From the NCBI GenBank assembly GCA_902806205.1, contig CADCVR010000020.1, positions 1 to 35,208 on the forward strand: 35,208 bases of DNA. Reading direction: 5' to 3'. Made by a program: the position numbers and the translations under genes. The notes below the pieces were generated by a model. That model saw nothing but the letters and a program-made list of their open reading frames with translations, was not told the origin of the DNA and ran no database searches. Below, piece after piece: positions 30,003 through 35,208 of the stretch. This stretch comes from an uncultured Solirubrobacteraceae bacterium (GTDB lineage: Bacteria > Actinomycetota > Thermoleophilia > Solirubrobacterales > Solirubrobacteraceae). How positions within the stretch are numbered: position 1 is the first letter of the stretch; every line of letters begins with the position of its first letter.

Positions 30003-31081
30003 CTGGCCGTTCCGCCCGCGCGCAGCGAGGAGCGCCCGGCGCTGAAGCACGCATGCAGATGCGCCGAGAGCAGCGAGTGGACCCAGCGGCCCTCGAGCAC
30101 GCCCCGAGCGACCTCGGCCATCGCAGCGGGCTCTTCGCGCACGACGGGCATCACCACCTCGTTGAGGGCCACGTCGGAGTGGCCCTCGTCGGCGTCGATG
30201 TGCAGTTCGTAGAAGGTGAGCACCTCGGGGTCGTCGATCCCCGCCCGCGCGTAGGCGGCGAGATAGTTCTTCATCGATCCCGGAGAGTCGGCCTCGACCA
30301 GGTAGATGTACCCGTACATCCGCCGGCACAGCCGCCGGTGGCGGGCCAGCATCGCCTGGTAGTTCAGGCCGGCGAGGACCGGCCAGGACGTCTGCTCGAA
30401 GTAGTGGTCGTAGCCGGTCTCGAGGCCGAGCTTGCCCATGAGCACCTCGTAGACCGTCGAGTGCATCTGGTCGAAGCGGCCCCAGCCGTACTCGTCGAGG
30501 ATGAGGTCGATGAGTCCTGCCTTCGCGCGTCCGTGGAGCGAGGGGATGACCATCGTCCACGGGTCCGGCTCCTTGAGGAAGAAGAGCGAGCGTTGCGCGA
30601 CCACCTCGGAGAGCTGCTCGAGGGTTGCGTGCTCGCGGTAGAACTCGCCCATCGACGGCCCTTCGAAGGGCACCGGGCGCTCGAGCGCCAGATGCTCCAG
30701 CCACGGTCCGAAGGACTCGGGATCGGTCGGCAGGTCCTCGGGAAGCGACGCGCTGCGCGCGAGCTGCGCCTCGAAGGCCCGCTCGAGCTCGAGCCGGACC
30801 GCGGCCAGCGTGAGATCATGCTCGTTGTCGCGTTGCGCGCCGACGGGCGACCAGCCCTGCTGAGCGCCGAGGACGTACAGCGCACGGTGGGCGACATCGA
30901 GCGCCGCGGGCTCCTCGAGGACGAACGCGGCCGCGGCGACCTCGCGCGCCCCGGTCACCAACGCGGCGCCGCGACCGGGGTCCGCGGCGAGGACGCCCGC
31001 GAGCCCCGGGGTGGCGAGTGCCTCGGTGAGCAAGTCGTCGAGTCGGGTGGCGGGATCTGCGAGCAACGTCTCTGAAGCCAT
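29999..31081 (-). CDS. Haem-oxygenase-like diiron oxidase (iron-containing redox enzyme family)
   Basis: A 360-residue all-helical protein. The metal ligand set of the HDO superfamily is complete: E197 in ILDEYGWGRFDQMH, H207, E263 in YLVEADSPG, then H294-x3-D298-x2-H301 in FYELHIDADEGHSD. Related HDOs (UndA, BesC, CADD, SznF) use two irons and oxygen to oxidise fatty acids, amino acids or nitrogen groups. The N-terminal 120 residues form a separate helical region. It heads the minus-strand operon with the Rieske and methyltransferase genes, whose starts overlap in series. The substrate is unknown. The start at 31081 is the first ATG of the frame. Confidence 0.85.
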   Translation of the reverse strand: MASETLLADPATRLDDLLTEALATPGLAGVLAADPGRGAALVTGAREVAAAAFVLEEPAALDVAHRALYVLGAQQGWSPVGAQRDNEHDLTLAAVRLELERAFEAQLARSASLPEDLPTDPESFGPWLEHLALERPVPFEGPSMGEFYREHATLEQLSEVVAQRSLFFLKEPDPWTMVIPSLHGRAKAGLIDLILDEYGWGRFDQMHSTVYEVLMGKLGLETGYDHYFEQTSWPVLAGLNYQAMLARHRRLCRRMYGYIYLVEADSPGSMKNYLAAYARAGIDDPEVLTFYELHIDADEGHSDVALNEVVMPVVREEPAAMAEVARGVLEGRWVHSLLSAHLHACFSAGRSSLRAGGTAR

Positions 31082-31182
31082 GCCCTGCGCTTCTCCGGTA
31101 CGCGGCGCCGCCGAAACACGCCGGGCGCGCCCGATCGGCGATCAGGGCTTGCTTCGGGGGCCGTCCGGATATACCCACCTCG

Positions 31183-32355
31183 ATGGCGGCCCGCTCGACT
31201 CCGCGTCTTCCGCGAGCCCCCGCCCGGGGTGGACTGCGCCCCTTCGATGCCCATGAGCGTCCGTTCACCGTCGGTGTCGAGGAGGAGCTGATGCTGCTCG
31301 ACCCCGAGACGCTCGACCTCCTGCCGGCCTGCGGTGAGGCGCTCGAGCGCATCGGCGACCCGCGCTTCAGGCCCGAGCTGCCGGCGGCCCAACTCGAGCT
31401 CGTCACCCCCGTCCTCCCGCACGCCGACGCGCTGGCCGTCGCGCTGCTCGACGCGCGCTGCACCGCCGTCGAACGCCTCGACGGCTTCGCCCGGCTGGCC
31501 GGCGCCGGGGTCCATCCCTTCGCCGCCCCCGAGGGCGCCTCGAGCGCGGGCGCCCGCTACGCCGCTCTGAGCGAGCGCTACCAGTGGGCCGCCCGACGCG
31601 CCATGACCTGCGGCCTCCACGTGCATGTCGCCGTGCCGGGCGGCGACCGGGCGCTCGCGGTCCACGACGCGCTGCGAGCCCATCTCCCCGAGCTTGCCGC
31701 CCTGGCGGGAAACGCGCCGTTTCACGAGGGCCGCGACACCGGCCTGCATTCCGTGCGCCCGAAGCTCTGCGAAGGTCTTCCGCGGCAGGGCATTCCCCCC
31801 GCGCTCGGGAGCTGGGCGGCCTACCGCGAGCTGCTGGCCTGGGGGGCGGCGGGCGACGCCTTCCCCGCTGCGGAGCTCTGGTGGGAGGTGCGCCTGCACC
31901 CGGAGCATGGCACCGTCGAGGTGCGGGTCTGCGACCAGCCCGCCACCGCGGGGGCGTCCGCGGCGCTCGCCGCCGTCGTCCAGGCACTGTGCGCGTGGCT
32001 GTCGGCGCGGCACGACGCCGGAGAGCTCGGGGCACCCGCCCCGACGGTGCGTATTCAGGAGAACCGCTGGCGCGCCCTGCGCCACGGCCTCGATGGCGCC
32101 TTTCTCGACCTGCGCACGGGAAGCCCGGAGCCCGCGCGCGAGCGCGTCGAAACGCTGCTGTGCACGCTCGAGCCGGTCGCGGCCGGGCTCGGCTCCGGCG
32201 GGGCGTTCGCCGTGGCCTGGACTCTGCTCGAGAGCACCGGCAGCACGTGCCAACGCGACATCGCCGGTGAGGCTGGTGGTGACCTGCGCACGGTGGTGGA
32301 AGATCTCGCGGCACGCCTGGAGGACGAGGCGCTGGCCTTGGAGCCGCTGCCGTGA
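31183..32355 (+). CDS. Glutamate-cysteine ligase family 2 (YbdK/EgtA-like carboxylate-amine ligase)
   Basis: A 390-residue enzyme. Conserved features: FTVGVEEELMLLDPETLDLL (substrate/ATP EEE motif), PELPAAQLELVTPV, MTCGLHVHVAVPGGDRALAV (the GxHxH metal motif), WWEVRLHPEHGTVEVRVCDQ and RIQENRWRALRHGLDGAF. These define the GCS2 carboxylate-amine ligase family, which joins glutamate or a related acid to an amine with ATP; YbdK has weak gamma-glutamylcysteine activity, EgtA makes it for ergothioneine. No ergothioneine or mycothiol genes are adjacent. Divergent from the diiron operon with about 100 bases between. Confidence 0.88.
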   Translation: MAARSTPRLPRAPARGGLRPFDAHERPFTVGVEEELMLLDPETLDLLPACGEALERIGDPRFRPELPAAQLELVTPVLPHADALAVALLDARCTAVERLDGFARLAGAGVHPFAAPEGASSAGARYAALSERYQWAARRAMTCGLHVHVAVPGGDRALAVHDALRAHLPELAALAGNAPFHEGRDTGLHSVRPKLCEGLPRQGIPPALGSWAAYRELLAWGAAGDAFPAAELWWEVRLHPEHGTVEVRVCDQPATAGASAALAAVVQALCAWLSARHDAGELGAPAPTVRIQENRWRALRHGLDGAFLDLRTGSPEPARERVETLLCTLEPVAAGLGSGGAFAVAWTLLESTGSTCQRDIAGEAGGDLRTVVEDLAARLEDEALALEPLP

Positions 32356-32359
32356 CTTG

Positions 32360-32420
32360 GAAGCTGTTTCAGAAAGAGCGGTGCGCCGAGGAAACCGTCT
32401 CGCGGCACCGGAACAGCTTC
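32360..32420. terminator. Nested inverted repeat between convergent genes
   Basis: GAAGCTGTTTC (32360-32370) pairs with GGAACAGCTTC (32410-32420), one G-T mismatch, and inside it GGTGC (32380-32384) pairs with GCACC (32405-32409). It sits just after the ligase stop and before the 3' end of the convergent DUF892 gene, so it probably terminates both transcripts. No long U run follows. Confidence 0.6.
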
Positions 32421-32434
32421 TTACGCGGTGACCG

Positions 32435-33397
32435 TCAGAGCTTCGCGAGCTGAGCGTCGACCTTCTTCGAGCGCAAGGCCGCGATGCGATTCAGGACACG
32501 CTTGCGGCCGCGCCCGCCGCGCTCGTACCCGTCGACGGCCGCGAGCTCCTCGGCGGACAGCGTCTTGAGCTTGGGCAAGATCTGCTCCACGGAGAGCGAG
32601 TCGTAGTCGGCGATGGCCAGATCGTCGTCCAGTTCCGCGGTCGCCGGGCGACCCTCGCCGTCGACCTGAGCATCGACCGGGGCCTTGGGCGCCGCGGCGA
32701 CGACCGTGTCGTCGGCGTCCGCGGTGGTCTCCACCGCCATGGCGCCTCCGGCCGCGTGCGTCTGGTCCCCGGCGCTCTCGGTCTGCCCGCGGAGGCTGCG
32801 GGCGGTCGCCGTGACCTTCCGTGCGGCGCCGCGGACCGTGTCCACGGCGCCCGTGGTCATCGGGTCGTAGTGCGGGTGCCCCTCGACTTCGGCGTCGACC
32901 ACGTCGGTGGCCAGGCCGGGGATGAGGTCGCGCAGGTCTGCCAGGAACGTCTCCTCCTGCGTGCGGTGCTCGCGCGCGAGCACCGCGGTCTTCGGGTCGT
33001 CGACGGCCTCGGCGACGGCTTCCAGCGCGTCGTAGCTCGCAATCTCGAGCGCCTCGGAGGCCGCCTCGTCTCTCGCGTTCTTGAGCAGCTTCTCCTCGCC
33101 GCCGGTGCCGCGGATCAGGTTCAAGGGCGCGAGGACGAGCGAGATGCCCTGCCCGATGGCGTCCTGAGCGGTGCCGTAGACGACGTGAAGGAGCGAACTG
33201 GACCGGCCGAGCTCGGTCAGTCGCTGCTCGATGCGCTGCGCCTGGGTACGCGTCTCGTACCGGTGGCGCTCGAGGATGTCGCGGTACGCCGAGCGCGGCG
33301 TCATCGCGATGTGCGCGGTCAGCGTCGAGGCCAGCTGGGTCTCGAGGGCATGGATCTCCTCCAGGTACTGAAGGACCTTGTCGGCAGAAGAGGGCAT
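32435..33397 (-). CDS. DUF892 (YciE-like ferritin-fold) stress protein with C-terminal repeat domain
   Basis: A 320-residue protein. The N-terminal domain is a helical bundle like the YciE/YciF ferritin-like family (VLQYLEEIHALETQLASTLT; ILERHRYETRTQAQRIEQRL; ALEIASYDALEAVAEAVDDP; AREHRTQEETFLADLRDLIP). A disordered acidic middle follows at about 170-250. The end carries LAIADYDSLSVEQILPKLKT, LSAEELAAVDGYERGGRGRK, a short helical domain found at the C-terminus of many actinobacterial envelope or stress proteins. YciF-like proteins are induced by osmotic and general stress. The ATG lies 60 bases from the divergent UvsE gene. Confidence 0.82.
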   Translation of the reverse strand: MPSSADKVLQYLEEIHALETQLASTLTAHIAMTPRSAYRDILERHRYETRTQAQRIEQRLTELGRSSSLLHVVYGTAQDAIGQGISLVLAPLNLIRGTGGEEKLLKNARDEAASEALEIASYDALEAVAEAVDDPKTAVLAREHRTQEETFLADLRDLIPGLATDVVDAEVEGHPHYDPMTTGAVDTVRGAARKVTATARSLRGQTESAGDQTHAAGGAMAVETTADADDTVVAAAPKAPVDAQVDGEGRPATAELDDDLAIADYDSLSVEQILPKLKTLSAEELAAVDGYERGGRGRKRVLNRIAALRSKKVDAQLAKL

Positions 33398-33457
33398 GAG
33401 AAAGCTGTCTCCGCACCACGAGGCGTCAAACGAAGGCGGGCGCGGTATGCGTCACAG

Positions 33458-34465
33458 ATGCGCCTCGGCTTTGCGGTGAAGGTCCTCGGCGCCGGCGGAC
33501 TGCCGTCCCAGGACACCCGGCGCTGGCAGTCGGCGCCCCACCTGCGGGTCTCGATCGAGCGCCTCGGCGCCGTCTTCGCCTACTGCGCCGACGCCGGCAT
33601 CGGGATGTACCGGATGACCGCCTCGCTGGCACCGTATGCCACCCACCCCGACCTCCCGCAGTTCCACGGGCAAGTGGGCGAGAGTCTTGCCGAGCTCGCC
33701 GAACTCGGCGCCACCGCACGCGCCCGGGGCCTGCGGTTGTCCACCCATCCCGGCCAGTACGTCGTGTTGAACTCCCTCGAGGAGCGGGTCGTCGAGGCGG
33801 CCATCCGTTATCTCGAGCTCCAGGCCGAGCTCTTCGACGCGATGGGCCTGGGCCCGGAGGCCGTCGTGAACATCCACGTCGGCGGTGCGCCCGGCGGCAC
33901 CGCGCAAGGCCTCGATCGCTTCCAGCGGGGCTTCGCCCGCCTCTCACCGGAGGCGCAGCGACGCATCGTCGTCGAGAACGACGACCGCACCTACGGCCTC
34001 CGGGACGTCCTGGACCTCTCCGCCAGTATCGGTCGCCCCGTCGTGTGGGACATCCTGCACCACCACTGCCACGATCCTGCCGGGATCCCCGACGCCGAGG
34101 CGCTGCGCCTCGCGCTGGCGACATGGCCCGAGGGGGTGCGACCCAAGATCCACTACTCCTCGCCGCGCACGAACGTGGAGGAGCGCAGGAAGAAGGTCGG
34201 CCGCCGCGTCGAGCGCTCGCTCGTCCTCCCCCAGCTACGTGCCCACGCCGACCTCATCGATCCCATCGCCTTCGAGGAGTTTCTCCTGCGCACCGCCGGC
34301 GACCTCGAGTTCGACGTCATGCTCGAGGCCAAGGCGAAGGATCTGGCCCTGCTGCGCCTGCGCGAGCAACTCGAGGCGCGCGGCCTGCGCCCGGAGCAGG
34401 CCCGCCCGAGCCGCGCCGGGGGGCCCGGGATCCCGAAGGGCCCGGACGACGCGGTGGCGGCATGA
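33458..34465 (+). CDS. uvsE: UV damage endonuclease, UvsE/UVDE family
   Basis: A 335-residue TIM-barrel nuclease that nicks DNA 5' to UV dimers and some other lesions. Metal-binding and core motifs are all present: LGFAVKVLG at the start, GIGMYRMTASLAPYATHPDL, LRLSTHPGQYVVLNS, VNIHVGGAPGG, RRIVVENDDRTYGLRDVL, VVWDILHHHCHDP, RPKIHYSSPRT and EFDVMLEAKAKDLALLRL. The start at 33458 gives the family's usual N-terminus; the frame is open far upstream but that part overlaps the divergent DUF892 gene. Gives light-independent UV repair. Confidence 0.94.
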   Translation: MRLGFAVKVLGAGGLPSQDTRRWQSAPHLRVSIERLGAVFAYCADAGIGMYRMTASLAPYATHPDLPQFHGQVGESLAELAELGATARARGLRLSTHPGQYVVLNSLEERVVEAAIRYLELQAELFDAMGLGPEAVVNIHVGGAPGGTAQGLDRFQRGFARLSPEAQRRIVVENDDRTYGLRDVLDLSASIGRPVVWDILHHHCHDPAGIPDAEALRLALATWPEGVRPKIHYSSPRTNVEERRKKVGRRVERSLVLPQLRAHADLIDPIAFEEFLLRTAGDLEFDVMLEAKAKDLALLRLREQLEARGLRPEQARPSRAGGPGIPKGPDDAVAA

Positions 34466-34530
34466 CCAGGGGGCGTCCCGAGGTCCGACGCGCCAACTCC
34501 TCGGGCTGACCGTGGTGTCCGGGACCGGAC

Positions 34531-34554
34531 GTTTGCTTCGGCGTCGTAGGGGTA
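34531..34554 (+). promoter_or_regulatory. Candidate SigB/SigF-type promoter upstream of a hairpin-ended short transcript
   Basis: GTTTGC at 34531-34536 and GGGTA at 34550-34554 are separated by 15 bases between GTTT and GGGTA, within the SigF-type spacing. Transcription would start near 34562 and run into the strong hairpin at 34632-34668. No protein-coding start is evident in this stretch. Confidence 0.4.
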
Positions 34555-34621
34555 GCCGATACCGAGAGACGCGCCATATTGCGGCCTCCTCCCTGGCCCC
34601 GCGCTCTCATTCCCAAGGACG

Positions 34622-34679
34622 GCAGTACAAACGGTTGCCGGGGCGCCCCCCCAACGCCCCGGCAACCGCCGTCCACTGC
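34622..34679. terminator. Strong GC-rich hairpin in the gap between uvsE and the PRC-barrel gene
   Basis: CGGTTGCCGGGGCG (34632-34645) and CGCCCCGGCAACCG (34655-34668) form a perfect 14-bp stem with a 9-base C-rich loop; flanking GCAGT (34622-34626) and ACTGC (34675-34679) can close an outer stem. It most likely terminates uvsE or a short upstream transcript, though the lack of a U run leaves a structural RNA role open. The remainder of the 34466-34876 gap holds two promoters and no gene. Confidence 0.7.
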
Positions 34680-34765
34680 GGGAACCCACCGACGTGCTGC
34701 GGCCACTTGCAAGTCCGCTTGGTGACACACCGAAAAAGGGCTTATGTCATCCGTCCACCCCTGGG

Positions 34766-34789
34766 GTTTGTGGGGGGCGTGATGGGTAC
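34766..34789 (+). promoter_or_regulatory. SigB/SigF-type promoter of the PRC-barrel gene
   Basis: GTTTGT at 34766-34771 and GGGTAC at 34784-34789 are 12 bases apart, close to the general stress consensus GTTTAA-N12-14-GGGTAT. It is 87 bases before the PRC-barrel ATG. The cognate sigma is encoded in this same window at 25954-26760. Confidence 0.65.
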
Positions 34790-34876
34790 GCGCCATTGCG
34801 TCGGCGGTCTGAGGAAGGCCGGATAACCGATCGCTTTCAAGTCACGAACAACCCACGAAAGGGGCGTGTCAACACG

Positions 34877-35208
34877 ATGCCCACGCTTGCAGACGTCAAG
34901 ACCTGGTCCGGCCAGGAGGCCGTCGACCCGAACGGCGACAAGATCGGATCGCTCGATCACATCTATCTCGATCGCCAGACGGGGGAACCCACCTTCCTCG
35001 CGGTCAAGACGGGCCTCTTGGGCCACAACCTCTCCCTCGTACCGATCGACGGCGCGCACAGCCACGACGGTCACGTGCACCTCGCTCACGACAAGGCGAG
35101 GATCAAGGATGCGCCGGGTGTCGAGGCCGACGGTGAGCTCTCCGAGGCCGAGGAGGCCACCCTCTATGAGTACTACGGGATCGCGGGCTACTCGCAGTAC
35201 GACGGCCC
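34877..35208 (+). CDS. PRC-barrel domain protein (3' end outside window)
   Basis: At least 110 residues from the ATG. The N-terminal PRC barrel is recognised by VKTWSGQEAVDPNGDKIGSL, DHIYLDRQTGEPTFLAVKTG, LLGHNLSLVPIDGAHSHDGH and VHLAHDKARIKDAPGVEADG, continuing with LSEAEEATLYEYYGIAGYSQ. In actinobacteria this layout is often followed by a second domain and belongs to stress-induced proteins. A promoter of the SigB/SigF type precedes it. A GAAAGGGGCG ribosome site lies about 10 bases upstream. Confidence 0.88.
   Translation, partial: MPTLADVKTWSGQEAVDPNGDKIGSLDHIYLDRQTGEPTFLAVKTGLLGHNLSLVPIDGAHSHDGHVHLAHDKARIKDAPGVEADGELSEAEEATLYEYYGIAGYSQYDG

Noticed and set aside
31129-31148. Imperfect palindrome GCCCGATC-GGC-GATCAGGGC in the divergent gap between the diiron operon and the ligase
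   Set aside because: Symmetry is partial and such GC-rich dyads are expected by chance here; not enough to call an operator.
32756-34465. 569-residue reading of the UvsE frame starting at 32756
   Set aside because: The first 234 codons are antisense to the DUF892 gene; the family N-terminus begins at 33458.
34742-35089. Minus-strand open frame over the PRC-barrel start
   Set aside because: Antisense to the PRC-barrel domain and its promoter, without a recognisable domain.

Overview
The window is a GC-rich chromosomal segment from an actinobacterium. It has many GTG starts, near-continuous 1-8 bp gene overlaps (GTGA, ATGA) and few intergenic gaps. The gene set (SigB/SigF-type sigma with RsbW and STAS partners, CHAD/polyphosphate genes, UAAP/allophanate operon, poxvirus-type topoisomerase IB, DUF892 and PRC-barrel stress proteins, UVDE repair enzyme) fits a soil member of the Thermoleophilia/Solirubrobacterales. 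That placement is inference from gene content and base composition only. I see no rRNA, tRNA, CRISPR array, phage or insertion sequence.

Layout. 1-1496: an ECF sigma factor cut by the window edge, with an anti-sigma-like zinc motif and hydrophobic tail, and a small membrane protein. 1515-9423: a GntR/UTRA regulator and a tightly coupled nitrogen operon of APC permease, two DUF1989 proteins (UAAP1/UAAP2), a KipA-KipI carboxyltransferase, allophanate hydrolase and a biuret-hydrolase-like cysteine hydrolase. The carboxyltransferase lacks both the biotin carboxylase and biotin carrier domains of urea/guanidine carboxylase. 9466-13028: a decayed 5' copy of a fatty acyl-CoA reductase gene, a five-helix membrane protein, the intact two-domain reductase and a lipoprotein. 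13078-17227 (minus): polyphosphate operon ppx, a CHAD protein split into two overlapping ORFs, and ppk1. 17256-18891: an ABC-2 exporter pair. 18908-24630: mixed small genes with two or three decayed loci (a frameshifted P-loop kinase and a degraded stretch), plus a GNAT protein, a papain-like hydrolase, a DoxX-like protein and a zinc alcohol dehydrogenase.

24671-28382: topoisomerase IB directly behind a SigB/SigF-type sigma (minus), and divergently an RsbW-type anti-sigma kinase, a degenerate RsbW-like partner and a STAS anti-anti-sigma. 28392-31081 (minus): a compact operon of a haem-oxygenase-like diiron protein, a Rieske protein, an MTQ2/HemK2-like methyltransferase and, after a short gap, an SRPBCC protein. 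This is the best candidate here for an undescribed enzyme system. 31183-35208: a glutamate-cysteine-ligase-family enzyme, a DUF892 protein, a UvsE-type UV endonuclease and a PRC-barrel protein cut by the window end. The PRC-barrel gene is preceded by a promoter close to the SigB/SigF consensus and, further up, by a second such promoter followed by a strong hairpin.

The right half reads as a stress neighbourhood: alternative sigma module, topoisomerase, DNA repair, ferritin-like and PRC-barrel proteins. The left half is nitrogen scavenging from guanidine/biuret-type compounds and lipid alcohol formation. All function calls come from reading motifs; no database search was run.
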